Below, one piece after another: positions 24,655 to 32,000 of a DNA stretch of 35,109 nucleotides. The notes under the pieces are model-generated. The model did no database searches, was not told the origin of the DNA, and was given only the letters and a program-made list of their open reading frames with translations. The position numbers and the translations under genes are program-made. The stretch spans positions 1 through 35,109 of the forward strand of contig DJPI01000004.1 of NCBI GenBank assembly GCA_002438505.1, in the 5' to 3' direction. This DNA comes from Ruminococcaceae bacterium UBA6416. Its GTDB lineage: Bacteria; Bacillota; Clostridia; Oscillospirales; Acutalibacteraceae. How positions within the stretch are numbered: the first letter of the stretch is position 1; every line of letters begins with the position of its first letter.

Positions 24655-24683
24655 AGTGTATCACCGAAAAAGCGCATTGTCAA
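24655..24683 (-). promoter_or_regulatory. Promoter of the Ile T-box / synthetase 2 gene
   Basis: TTGACA (24683-24678), a 17-base spacer, TACACT (24660-24655), starting the T-box leader about 390 bases upstream of the ATG. Confidence 0.87.
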
Positions 24684-24732
24684 GAATTTTCAAAGAAAAA
24701 GCGCAGACAAATTACTTTCCGAAACGGCAATA

Positions 24733-24996
24733 TTATTCGGCAAAGCCGGATTCAACAAGCTTAACAAGAGCTTCAACAGCCTGTTCCTCATCGGGGCCGC
24801 CGGCAATAATGCGGATATCGGTTCCGCCCATGATGCCGAGTGAAAGGACGCCGAGAAGGCTCTTTGCGTTAACTCTTCTTTCTTCCTTTTCAACCCAGAT
24901 GGATGACTTGAATTCATTGGCTTTTTGAATGAAGAAAGTCGCCGGACGAGCGTGAAGTCCAACCTGATTTTGAACTTTAACATCTTTTACAAACAT
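24733..24996 (-). CDS. ptsH: Phosphocarrier protein HPr
   Basis: An 87-residue HPr. His15 lies in VGLHARPA, the site phosphorylated by Enzyme I, and Ser46 lies in NAKSLLGVLSLGI, the site used by HprK. Both residues are at their standard positions when translation starts at the ATG at 24996 (GGGAGA nine bases upstream). This separates HPr from Crh, which lacks His15. No ptsI is adjacent. With hprK in this window, catabolite control through P-Ser-HPr is likely. No clear terminator follows before the Ile T-box promoter. Confidence 0.96.
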   Translation of the reverse strand: MFVKDVKVQNQVGLHARPATFFIQKANEFKSSIWVEKEERRVNAKSLLGVLSLGIMGGTDIRIIAGGPDEEQAVEALVKLVESGFAE

Positions 24997-25056
24997 AACA
25001 CAATATCTCCCACGCACAATATAAATTACAATTACTTATTTTCAGATTGCCCGAAT

Positions 25057-25084
25057 ATTATACCACAAATTTTTTCAGCGTCAA
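25057..25084 (-). promoter_or_regulatory. Promoter of the HPr gene
   Basis: TTGACG (25084-25079), a 16-base spacer and a perfect TATAAT (25062-25057) on the minus strand, about 60 bases upstream of the start. From 25085 to 25279 I see no gene, only the plus-strand hairpin listed separately. Confidence 0.85.
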
Positions 25085-25238
25085 CAGTTAAACGGCAGTT
25101 AATCCGCTGTTTTTGAGCATTTTGGCTGCAAGCCTAAATGTTAGCTTAAAAAAAAGCCCGTTTTTGTGCATTTCAACTATAATATTTCCATTTTTCAATG
25201 CACTATGCACAATTTAAAACTGCTTTTGGTGACAAGGT

Positions 25239-25260
25239 AGCCGCTTTTTCGGCTTTTTTT
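25239..25260 (+). terminator. Orphan plus-strand terminator-like hairpin
   Basis: AGCCG/CGGCT with a six-base loop followed by seven T on the plus strand. No plus-strand gene lies upstream, and on the minus strand (the trmD side) the stem lacks a U-run. A TATAAT at 25178-25183 upstream has no good -35. It may end an unannotated short plus-strand RNA or be chance. Confidence 0.3.
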
Positions 25261-25279
25261 CCCTCTTTTTCTAAAAAAA

Positions 25280-26023
25280 TCATTCGGCGTTTTTTCCGTC
25301 TTTGAGAAAACAGAGAAATTCCCTGTCCTTTTTTGAAAGCTCGGCGTTTTCAAGCATATCCGGACGGCGCAGAAAGGTCCTTTCAAGCGCCTTTTCGCGC
25401 CTGAATTTTTCAATGTTTGCGTGGTGTCCCGATAACAGTATATCCGGAACGGCTCTTTCGTGCCACACAGGCGGCCGTGTATACTGCGGATATTCAAGCA
25501 GAGAGGAATAATGGCTCTCCTCGGTGAAGCATTCCTCGTTTGAAAGAACACCGGGGAGCATTCTTGAAACGCTGTCTGCAACAATGAGCGCCGGAAGCTC
25601 ACCCCCCGTGAGAACGTAATCTCCGACGGAGATTTCCTCATCAACAATTTCTTCAATAACGCGCTCGTCAATGCCCTCATAATGGCCGCAGAGGATTGCA
25701 AAGCCGTCAAGCTTTGAAAGCTCACGCACGCGCTGCTGGGTCAGAGCTTTCCCCTGGGGAGACATATAAATGAGGTGAACCTTTTTTCCAACCTCGTTGC
25801 ACAAAGCCTCATAGCAGTCATAAATCGGCTGAACGCCCATTATCATGCCCATTCCTCCGCCGTAAGGCGCATCATCAACTCTGCGGTGTTTATCGAGCGA
25901 ATAATCGCGGATCTGGCGGCAATTTATCTCAACAAGGTTTTCTTTCCGTGCGCGGCCGACAATGCTTTCGGAAAGAACACTCTCGCACATCTCCGGAAAA
26001 AGGGTAAGAATGTCAATCCTCAT
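25280..26023 (-). CDS. trmD: tRNA (guanine-37-N1)-methyltransferase TrmD
   Basis: TrmD is the SPOUT methyltransferase that makes m1G37 in tRNAs with G36 and prevents frameshifting. The 247-residue protein has MRIDILTLFPEM, DDAPYGGGMGMIM, LCGHYEGIDERV and the SAM-binding knot region ISVGDYVLTGGELPALI. The ATG at 26023 has AGGGGGA upstream and overlaps the end of rimM by 11 bases, so they are coupled. The usual downstream rplS is absent; bases 25017-25279 hold no gene. Confidence 0.97.
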   Translation of the reverse strand: MRIDILTLFPEMCESVLSESIVGRARKENLVEINCRQIRDYSLDKHRRVDDAPYGGGMGMIMGVQPIYDCYEALCNEVGKKVHLIYMSPQGKALTQQRVRELSKLDGFAILCGHYEGIDERVIEEIVDEEISVGDYVLTGGELPALIVADSVSRMLPGVLSNEECFTEESHYSSLLEYPQYTRPPVWHERAVPDILLSGHHANIEKFRREKALERTFLRRPDMLENAELSKKDREFLCFLKDGKNAE

Positions 26024-26534
26024 TGTCAAAAATCCCCCTGAGCGGTCTGATTTTTATCACGCCGTTTTCAACATCGGTGTCAATGACAACCGGCGGAATG
26101 GCCGGAAGAAGAAATTCCCTCCCCTTTTCGTCCTTAACGTGCCAAACATCGTTCGCACCGGTTTCGCTCACATCAGAGAGCGTTCCATAGGCAACGGATT
26201 CGCTGTCCGCGTCAACAACCGAGCAGCCGATGAGATCCTGAATGAAATATTTGTTTTTCGGAAGCTTCGCATCGTTTCTGTCCATATATAAGACCTTGTT
26301 GCGAAGGAGATTTGCCTTGTCAATGCTGTCCGTACCCTCAAGGGCAAGAATAACAATGTTTCCGTGCGGACGGCAGGAAAGCACCTTGACGCCCTTTTCA
26401 CCGTTTTTGTCAAACCAAAGCGTTTTGAAGCGTTTGAAAAACTCCGGTGAATCGCACCACGGGTCAACGCGAACCTCTCCGCGGATTCCGTGGGTACTGA
26501 CAATTTTTCCAATTTCAAGATATCGTTTAAGCAT
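26013..26534 (-). CDS. rimM: 16S rRNA processing protein RimM
   Basis: RimM helps 30S maturation by binding bS19 and the 16S 3' domain. The 173-residue protein has the N-terminal barrel pattern MLKRYLEIGKIVSTHGIRGE and the C-terminal PRC-barrel region with EFLLPAIPPVVIDTDVENG. The ATG at 26534 gives the family N-terminus, but the nearest AAAGGTG lies 15 bases away. A GTG at 26552 is too close to that site, so the start is less certain. rpsP and the KH-domain gene normally upstream are missing; a small ORF sits there instead. Confidence 0.93.
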   Translation of the reverse strand: MLKRYLEIGKIVSTHGIRGEVRVDPWCDSPEFFKRFKTLWFDKNGEKGVKVLSCRPHGNIVILALEGTDSIDKANLLRNKVLYMDRNDAKLPKNKYFIQDLIGCSVVDADSESVAYGTLSDVSETGANDVWHVKDEKGREFLLPAIPPVVIDTDVENGVIKIRPLRGIFDNED

Positions 26535-26578
26535 ACAGAATTCAGAGTGCACCTTTCATAAGTCTATAAAATCAGCAA

Positions 26579-26614
26579 GGCAGACTCAGTCAATCAGCGG
26601 ATACCGAGTCTGCC
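26579..26614 (-). promoter_or_regulatory. Long hairpin between the small ORF and rimM
   Basis: A 9-base perfect stem (GGCAGACTC and complement, 18-base loop) lies between the small ORF stop and rimM. On the minus strand only a broken U-run (TTGCTGATTTTA) follows, so termination may be partial. With no other promoter seen before rimM, it could set the rimM-trmD level by attenuation or processing. Confidence 0.45.
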
Positions 26615-26638
26615 TGCGCGGTTAAAAACGGGTTAATC

Positions 26639-26770
26639 TCATCTGTCCTTGGTCGGGTCAAGAATCCAGTCCTCATGAACCTCCTGCTTGAGGATATGGC
26701 AGAGGAATCTGTAAAGATAGTTCCACATATCAATGAGAATGATTTCAACCTGCTTGAGAGCGTCCTGCAT
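26639..26770 (-). CDS. Small protein, 43 residues, unknown function
   Basis: A short ORF with a textbook ribosome binding site (AAGGAGG, eight bases before the ATG at 26770) and a strong promoter. It begins MQDALKQVEIILIDMWNYL and ends DPTKDR. Residues ~8-27 could form an amphipathic or membrane-associated helix rich in Ile, Leu, Trp and Tyr, with a mid Cys (FLCHILKQ). It has no signal peptide. I do not recognise a family. It precedes rimM-trmD with a hairpin between and may be the lead gene of that transcript. Coding status rests on the signals and on the charged, plausible protein, not on homology. Confidence 0.65.
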   Translation of the reverse strand: MQDALKQVEIILIDMWNYLYRFLCHILKQEVHEDWILDPTKDR

Positions 26771-26805
26771 TGGGGTTTCCTCCTTTATTAAAAATTTACA
26801 AAAAT

Positions 26806-26834
26806 ATTATACACCATTCAAAACCGTTTTTCAA
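26806..26834 (-). promoter_or_regulatory. Promoter of the small ORF (and probably rimM-trmD)
   Basis: TTGAAA (26834-26829), a 17-base spacer and a perfect TATAAT (26811-26806) on the minus strand, about 36 bases before the small ORF start. Confidence 0.85.
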
Positions 26835-26849
26835 CAGTTGATTCAATAT

Positions 26850-26886
26850 TTTTAAAATGTCCGGCGGCCGCAGTGACCGCCGGACA
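26850..26886 (-). terminator. Terminator of the secreted phosphatase gene
   Basis: Perfect 10-base stem TGTCCGGCGG/CCGCCGGACA (26858-26886) with a nine-base loop, then TTTTAAAA on the minus strand. It starts seven bases after the phosphatase stop. Confidence 0.85.
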
Positions 26887-26893
26887 GAAAGCT

Positions 26894-28603
26894 TTATCCG
26901 AGTGAAACCTTCAAAACATTTGAAACATAGGAAAGGACGGCCTTTAAAAACTCAACAACCTTTTTGATGATTCCGACTATGTTTTCAACGCCGAGCTTTC
27001 CGTTAACCTCGCCGTAAGCCGGAAGGTCAACATTCTTGTCTCCCGGTTCGCTGTCAACCATAATGCTGTCAAGCACCGGAGCAAAAAGCGCGGTTGCAAC
27101 GGCAATGCCGAATTCGCCGTCCGAGTTATGGGTGAAGATGAGCTTTTTGAGGTTGATTCCAAGCTTCGCCGGGTCAACATTGATGAGCTTGAAAACAGCG
27201 TTGAAAACGGCAAACTTCAAATCATTCGGAACGCCCTCAAAAGCGTTGGCAAGGAGAACCGCAACACACTTGACGGCAAGCTTCATTTCCGTGCTGTCCC
27301 CGGCAAAGTTTTCGTCACCGGAGAAATGGGCCTTCATGAGCACCATGGCTGCGTCAAAACCGGTCTTGTAATCGCTTTCCGGGAGTGTGATGCCATATGT
27401 CTTTGCAACAGCCTGAACGCTGTCCTCGCCGCCGTAAAGCGGAGCAAAGATGAGCTTCTTTGCCCTCTTGCAAACGCCGTCAAGGGTGTCATGGATAACG
27501 GAGTCCTTGGTTTTGATAAGCTCACAGAGAGTGTCTGCATTGAGAAAATAATTGACGGCATATCTGCACGTTTCGTCAAAAAGCTCATTTGAATAGGCCG
27601 GAAGGTCGGTTGAAAGCATTTTGAGCGCCTTTTCGCTGTGGCCTTTTGCAAGAAGAGCGGTGTTATGTATTTTTGAAACGGACTTTGTTCTGACCTCAAC
27701 CTTTTCGTTTGAAAAAGTGACAAGGTGATACTCAACCGGATAAACCAGCAGTGATGGTGCGGAAATGTCATAAACCTCATTTCCCTTTGCGCTGGTGCGC
27801 TTTGCAATGTCTCCAACGTGCTTGTGTCCGGTGAAAACATACTTGATTCCCGCGTCCGCAAACTTTGAGGAAACAACGCGCCAGTTTTCAACAACAAAGG
27901 CGGTCAAAAGCTCATGCAGCGGGAAGTGAGACATAACAGGGTGGTGCATCATTGCAATGACTTTCTTTCCCCTTTTCTGAGCTGCGGCAGCCTGCTCATA
28001 GATCCATGAATAAAGCTCATCGGTCATACCGTCACGCGTTTTTCCGGGGAGATTGGAGTCGATTGCAATGAGAGTATAGTTATCGTCAAGGTCAACGGCA
28101 TAAGAGCAGGTGTTTTTGTCCTGAACATAGGACTGAGCAAAGCCGAGGTTATAGTAAGTTTGGCGGAAGAACTCAACGCCGTCCTTAGCCATGTTGTAAT
28201 AGTCATGGTTGCCGGGAATAACATAAATCGGAACGCCGCTTTCCTTTTGGAAGCTTTCAAGATAGGCTGCAAGCTTTTTGTGCTGTTCGGCCGTACCCTT
28301 GTTCGTCAGGTCGCCCGTGATGAGGATATACTTTGCACCGTTTTCAATGGCCTCGCGCATGAACGAGTCAACAACGCCGTATGATTCATCGTGAAGGCTT
28401 GCAAAAGCGCCTTTGTTTCCGAACATACCGTCGCCGTTGATATCACTGATGGTTTCGGCCTCCGTTGTATGAATATCACTTGCAACGGCAACCTTCAGCG
28501 CGTCCGCCGCCTTTTCATCCGCCGCACCGGCGCAAAGCGCAAAGCAGGAAAGCGCCATAAGAGCGGCAAGGAAAACGCTGAGTGTTTTTTTGAATGTTTT
28601 CAT
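26894..28603 (-). CDS. Secreted calcineurin-like metallophosphatase
   Basis: A 569-residue exported phosphoesterase. The signal peptide is residues 1-28 (KK, hydrophobic core, AGA). The metallophosphatase core follows with ASDIH (43-45), ITGDLTN (97-98), GNHD (131-134), MHHP and GHKH, all dinuclear-metal ligands in order. About 250 residues of helical C-terminal extension of unknown role end in a hydrophobic stretch (FLKAVLSYVSNVLK). Substrate is unknown; purple-acid or cyclic-nucleotide types are possible. The ATG at 28603 has AAGGAG upstream; a 31-residue in-frame extension upstream is probably not translated. Confidence 0.88.
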   Translation of the reverse strand: MKTFKKTLSVFLAALMALSCFALCAGAADEKAADALKVAVASDIHTTEAETISDINGDGMFGNKGAFASLHDESYGVVDSFMREAIENGAKYILITGDLTNKGTAEQHKKLAAYLESFQKESGVPIYVIPGNHDYYNMAKDGVEFFRQTYYNLGFAQSYVQDKNTCSYAVDLDDNYTLIAIDSNLPGKTRDGMTDELYSWIYEQAAAAQKRGKKVIAMMHHPVMSHFPLHELLTAFVVENWRVVSSKFADAGIKYVFTGHKHVGDIAKRTSAKGNEVYDISAPSLLVYPVEYHLVTFSNEKVEVRTKSVSKIHNTALLAKGHSEKALKMLSTDLPAYSNELFDETCRYAVNYFLNADTLCELIKTKDSVIHDTLDGVCKRAKKLIFAPLYGGEDSVQAVAKTYGITLPESDYKTGFDAAMVLMKAHFSGDENFAGDSTEMKLAVKCVAVLLANAFEGVPNDLKFAVFNAVFKLINVDPAKLGINLKKLIFTHNSDGEFGIAVATALFAPVLDSIMVDSEPGDKNVDLPAYGEVNGKLGVENIVGIIKKVVEFLKAVLSYVSNVLKVSLG

Positions 28604-28651
28604 CGTTTTGGATACTCCTTTCGACTTTTGTCGTTTAATTTGATTAATTTT

Positions 28652-28680
28652 AACATAAGCAACGGCTAACTTGTTTCCAA
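28652..28680 (-). promoter_or_regulatory. Probable promoter of the secreted phosphatase gene
   Basis: TTGGAA (28680-28675), a 17-base spacer, TATGTT (28657-28652). The hexamers are moderate, and several other AT-rich -10-like boxes lie between 28690 and 28740. Confidence 0.5.
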
Positions 28681-28805
28681 ATTCAAAAATAAACATCTTT
28701 TATATATCAATAGTTAAAAAATTGTTTATAATAATTTGCTCAAGAGAATCATATTCTGAGTTTTTTAAGACCTGGATAAAAAATAAAAAAATTTTTCAAA
28801 AACAC

Positions 28806-28834
28806 TTGATTTTTTTTGGATTGATTGGTATAAT
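28806..28834 (+). promoter_or_regulatory. Promoter of tRNA-Pro
   Basis: TTGATT (28806-28811), a 17-base spacer and TATAAT (28829-28834), 13 bases upstream of the mature tRNA 5' end. Confidence 0.82.
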
Positions 28835-28847
28835 CATTTTCGCGCTT

Positions 28848-28924
28848 CGGGGTGTGGCGAAGTTTGGTATCGCGCTTGGTTCGGGACCAAGAGGCCATGG
28901 GTTCAAGTCCCGTCACTCCGACCA
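28848..28924 (+). tRNA. tRNA-Pro (anticodon CGG)
   Basis: The 77 bases fold as a cloverleaf. The acceptor stem CGGGGTG/CACTCCG has one G:U pair. The anticodon stem CTTGG/CCAAG encloses the loop TTCGGGA, so the anticodon is CGG, reading the proline codon CCG. The T-loop is GTTCAAGTC, the discriminator is A and CCA is encoded. It has its own promoter and terminator, so it is a single-gene transcript. Confidence 0.95.
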
Positions 28925-28926
28925 GT

Positions 28927-28960
28927 AAAGCAGGTTTTTTAAACCTGCTTTTATTTTTTT
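28927..28960 (+). terminator. Terminator of tRNA-Pro
   Basis: AAAGCAGGTTT/AAACCTGCTTT stem with a three-base loop and a T-run, right after the CCA end. From 28961 to about 29170 I see only a 6-base hairpin near 29068-29095 and no gene. Confidence 0.88.
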
Positions 28961-29174
28961 GTCCGATTGCTCAAAAAAAAAGGCTTAAAAAGTCACTACT
29001 TGAAATTTTCAAAAATCAGCCCGGCCTCCTCGGCTTGACGTTTGTTGACTTGAGTCTGCTTAAAATTCAGCCGCCGCCAACCGTATTTCGGCTGGTATAA
29101 TGATATTGCTTTTGTCGTTTTGTTTCACTTTTCTTTTATAATTATGAATTTCTTATGTCAAGTTTTGCAAAAAG

Positions 29175-29203
29175 TTGAATTGAAGCCATGTTCATGCTAT
29201 ACT
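29175..29203 (+). promoter_or_regulatory. Promoter of the AraC-family cluster
   Basis: TTGAAT (29175-29180), a 17-base spacer, TATACT (29198-29203), about 55 bases before the predicted TTG start. Confidence 0.65.
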
Positions 29204-29257
29204 GTAAGTTAGAAAGTGCTCTGTTTCATTTCCATGCTTTAAGGAAAAGGTGATGCT

Positions 29258-29968
29258 TTGAATATCGGTGAGTTAATCAGCATTAAAACTGCCGGTGATG
29301 ATTTGCCGCAGACAAGATATAACACTGAATTAAAAATCTTTACCTGCATTCAACTCGGCGATTTAAAACGGTTGATGGATGAAATAAAGAATGTAAATGC
29401 AACGATTGTTGCCGGAAAGATTTCCGATGATCCCGTTACTCAATTCAGATATCTTTCCGTGAGTGCAATTACACTTGCCACAAGGTATGCCATTCAGGGA
29501 GGTTTAAGTGGGAAAACCGCTTACGATTTTTCGGATAAGTTTATTACCAAAGTTGACGGAATGACTTGTGCAGATGATATTTTAAGCTCTCTTGCCCGTG
29601 ATATTATAACCCTTACAAAAATGGTGAACGAAAACAGATTAAAACCCAAGCAGTCCCCTCATATCAAAAAATGCTTTTTATATATCAATGAGCACCTTGA
29701 AGAAAAATTGACAGTAAAATCCCTTGCTGAAATCTGCGGTGTTTCGCCTGATTACCTGTCGCAAATATTTAAACACGAAACAGGCGATAATCTCAGCTCG
29801 TATGTTTTAACAAAAAAGCTTGAATACGCCAAGGAGCTGATTTCAAAAGGAATGAAGAACAGGGAAATATCTGAAACGCTGAATTTTTCATCTCCATCAT
29901 ATTTTGTTACAGCGTTTAAGAATAAGTACCGAATAACGCCAACCGAATATAAATCATTGTTAAAGTGA
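29258..29968 (+). CDS. AraC-family transcriptional regulator
   Basis: A 236-residue regulator. The C-terminal ~110 residues are two AraC helix-turn-helix motifs (SLAEICGVSPDYLSQIFKHE and the YFVTAFKNKYRITPTEYK ending). The N-terminal ~120 residues are a short helical sensor region of unknown ligand, not a cupin. The start is a TTG at 29258 with AAGG seven bases upstream; the nearby ATG at 29252 is out of frame and stops at once. It leads a plus-strand cluster with a kinase and an esterase and probably regulates it. Confidence 0.87.
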   Translation: MNIGELISIKTAGDDLPQTRYNTELKIFTCIQLGDLKRLMDEIKNVNATIVAGKISDDPVTQFRYLSVSAITLATRYAIQGGLSGKTAYDFSDKFITKVDGMTCADDILSSLARDIITLTKMVNENRLKPKQSPHIKKCFLYINEHLEEKLTVKSLAEICGVSPDYLSQIFKHETGDNLSSYVLTKKLEYAKELISKGMKNREISETLNFSSPSYFVTAFKNKYRITPTEYKSLLK

Positions 29969-29976
29969 GATTGATT

Positions 29977-30933
29977 ATGAAACAAAAAGAAATCCGCCCC
30001 GTTTCCAAAAGTGACGCCCGGTCTTTTGCCGTAACGGTGCTTGAAACTGCATATAAAGCAAAGGTTGACAGTATCAAATATGTCGGCGGAGGTTCGTTCG
30101 GCTTTGTTTTCAAAGCCGATATTGACAGAGAACCGTTTAGTATTATTATGAAAGCGTTCAGAACGCAGGGCAACTGCGAACGGGAGGCAAAAGAATTGAC
30201 ATTGCTCGGTTCAAACAGCCTTATAAAAATTCCTAATGTATATTTTACCTTTCTTGCAAATGATGAAATACCGATAGACTTTATCGCTATGGAATTTGTT
30301 GAGGGTACAGATTGTTTTACGGATTTTTTAAAACTTCTGAACTCAAAAAAAGTCAAAAAGCGTTTTGCAGATGAAATCACCACAATTATTCATCATTGGC
30401 ATGAACAAACAAATGATAAATTCGGCTTAATCAACAACGCAATTTATGATGAATGGCTTGACTTTTATCGGCCGTTCGCCTCTGATGTCCTTGATTGTGC
30501 AAAAGAGTTGGCAGCAAGAGGTAGGCTTGAAAAAAAGGTTCTTGATGCAATGGAGCGCGCCTGGTCTGCTTTTGGCTATATTTTCAGCGATAAGGTTGAA
30601 ACGGCAAGTCTGATACACGGCGATATGAATGTAATGAACATCATGAGCGACAGGCATTTGAATCCCACGGCAATTATCGACCCACTCGAAAGCAAATGGG
30701 CTGACAAGGAGTATGAGCTGTTCCAGCTGCGCAATCTGACGGGTGAAAGGTTCAGACTGTATGAAACATATAAAGCAAAGTACCCCGTATCTGAAAAATG
30801 TGATATCAAAACAGCCTTTTATGCTTTATATCACGAGGTCTATGCCTATATCATTTCCGGAACAAAGGTGAATTTCATTCTTATGCCGCTGGTGAAACGA
30901 ATGAATAAGGAGTTGGACAAATGCAATCTTTAA
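29977..30933 (+). CDS. APH/choline-kinase-like phosphotransferase
   Basis: A 318-residue protein-kinase-fold phosphotransferase. GGGSFGFVF (~37-45) is the Gly-rich loop and Lys59 the ATP-binding lysine. HGDMNVMN (~214-221) is the catalytic loop and IIDPLES (~233-239) the metal-binding Asp segment. These are the marks of aminoglycoside phosphotransferase-type kinases, which also phosphorylate small metabolites. The ATG at 29977 is chosen; a GTG at 29965 overlapping the AraC stop is possible. The substrate is unknown, and a resistance role is not implied by sequence alone. Confidence 0.8.
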   Translation: MKQKEIRPVSKSDARSFAVTVLETAYKAKVDSIKYVGGGSFGFVFKADIDREPFSIIMKAFRTQGNCEREAKELTLLGSNSLIKIPNVYFTFLANDEIPIDFIAMEFVEGTDCFTDFLKLLNSKKVKKRFADEITTIIHHWHEQTNDKFGLINNAIYDEWLDFYRPFASDVLDCAKELAARGRLEKKVLDAMERAWSAFGYIFSDKVETASLIHGDMNVMNIMSDRHLNPTAIIDPLESKWADKEYELFQLRNLTGERFRLYETYKAKYPVSEKCDIKTAFYALYHEVYAYIISGTKVNFILMPLVKRMNKELDKCNL

Positions 30934-31838
30934 GCGGAAGAATTGTCAGTAATCTGCTTTGCGCGGTTTTTCATTCCCCTCTGATTAACAATGCGCAGTT
31001 TTCAAACAATGCCGCAAAAAAAACGAGGAAGTATAAATCCCGTTATAAGCCGTCAATGCAGTTTGATAATTCCGTCCGTCAGCTGAGCGGCGTGAAATAC
31101 GAAATTCTTGAGCCGAAGCAGAAGGGCAGCGGCAAGGTGGTTTTGCTGCTGCACGGCGGAAGTTATAAGGTGCAGCTTGTTGATGTGTACCGCCGCCTTT
31201 CAGAAAAAATCAGCAAAACGCTCAACTACTGTACGGTATATATTCTTGATTACAGAGTTTTTCCGGAGCATAAATATCCCGCACAAATTGAGGATACCGT
31301 TGCAATGTTTCAGGAAATGCAAAGGACCGGTATAAAAGCAGAGAATATCGTTTTTATCGGTGACAGCGCGGGCGCAAATCTTGCGCTGACCTCAACGCTG
31401 TATATGCGCGATAACAAAATGATATTGCCCTCAGCCATCGTCTGCTTTTCCTTGTGGGGAGATATGACAAATTCGGGGAAATCCGTGGTTGAAAACTGTT
31501 ACCGGGATCCGTTCGGCGGCATTGCAAGACGTAAGAAACCGGAGGACAATTTTGAATATCTTCACCGCATTTCCGCTTTTGCAAAAGAGCTTGACAGAAG
31601 CAGTCCGTATGTGTCACCGAGCTTTGCAGATTATGCGCTCTTTCCGCCCGTAACATTAATTTGCGGTGAAGCCGAAATGGACAGAAGCTCCAACGAGACG
31701 ACATATGAGAATATGAAAAAAGCCGGCGTTGACGCCGAGCTTCATATGTTTGACGGAATGTTTCACGATTTTCACCTGGTTCCGTTTTTTCCCGAAACAA
31801 AAAGAGCGTTTGAAATAATGAAAAGCAGAATCGTATAG
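30921..31838 (+). CDS. HSL-family alpha/beta-hydrolase (esterase)
   Basis: A 305-residue esterase of the hormone-sensitive-lipase type. The oxyanion motif HGG is at 78-80, the nucleophile elbow GDSAGA at 147-152 with Ser149, an acid in GEAEMD and the catalytic His in MFHDFH near 285. It has no signal peptide, so it is probably cytosolic. The ATG at 30921 has GGAG eight bases upstream and overlaps the kinase by 13 bases. It hydrolyses small esters or acetyl groups; the natural substrate is unknown. Confidence 0.85.
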   Translation: MQSLSGRIVSNLLCAVFHSPLINNAQFSNNAAKKTRKYKSRYKPSMQFDNSVRQLSGVKYEILEPKQKGSGKVVLLLHGGSYKVQLVDVYRRLSEKISKTLNYCTVYILDYRVFPEHKYPAQIEDTVAMFQEMQRTGIKAENIVFIGDSAGANLALTSTLYMRDNKMILPSAIVCFSLWGDMTNSGKSVVENCYRDPFGGIARRKKPEDNFEYLHRISAFAKELDRSSPYVSPSFADYALFPPVTLICGEAEMDRSSNETTYENMKKAGVDAELHMFDGMFHDFHLVPFFPETKRAFEIMKSRIV

Positions 31839-31843
31839 ATTTT

Positions 31844-31867
31844 AAGCCCCGGCGGTTGCCGAGGCTT
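31844..31867 (+). terminator. Weak terminator-like hairpin after the esterase
   Basis: AAGCCCCGGC/GCCGAGGCTT stem with one mismatch and loop GGTT, just after the stop. The U-run is poor (TCGTT), so efficiency is doubtful. Confidence 0.4.
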
Positions 31868-31975
31868 TCGTTATACCCGCCTTTCCATGAGTCATTCACC
31901 TGCGTCAGTCAATGAAAAATAAAAGAAAACAAAACAAAGCGCGCAAAAACCGCGCGCCGTGTTTGGATGCATTAT

Positions 31976-32000
31976 TCAAAAAGGAGGCTTTTACGCCTCC
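31976..32000 (-). terminator. Terminator overlapping the gtrA stop codon
   Basis: On the minus strand GGAGGC/GCCTCC pairs around GTAAAA, and the loop contains the gtrA stop TAA. A U-run follows. It ends the minus-strand operon that starts near 34991. Confidence 0.85.

Noticed and set aside
24797..24996. Crh instead of HPr
   Set aside because: His15 is present in the standard HARP context; Crh has another residue there.
28901..28924. tRNA 3' end as an integration attachment site
   Set aside because: No integrase and no repeat of the tRNA end found downstream within the window.
28852..29100. Open frame running through tRNA-Pro
   Set aside because: It overlaps a clear tRNA and its terminator and has no ribosome binding site.
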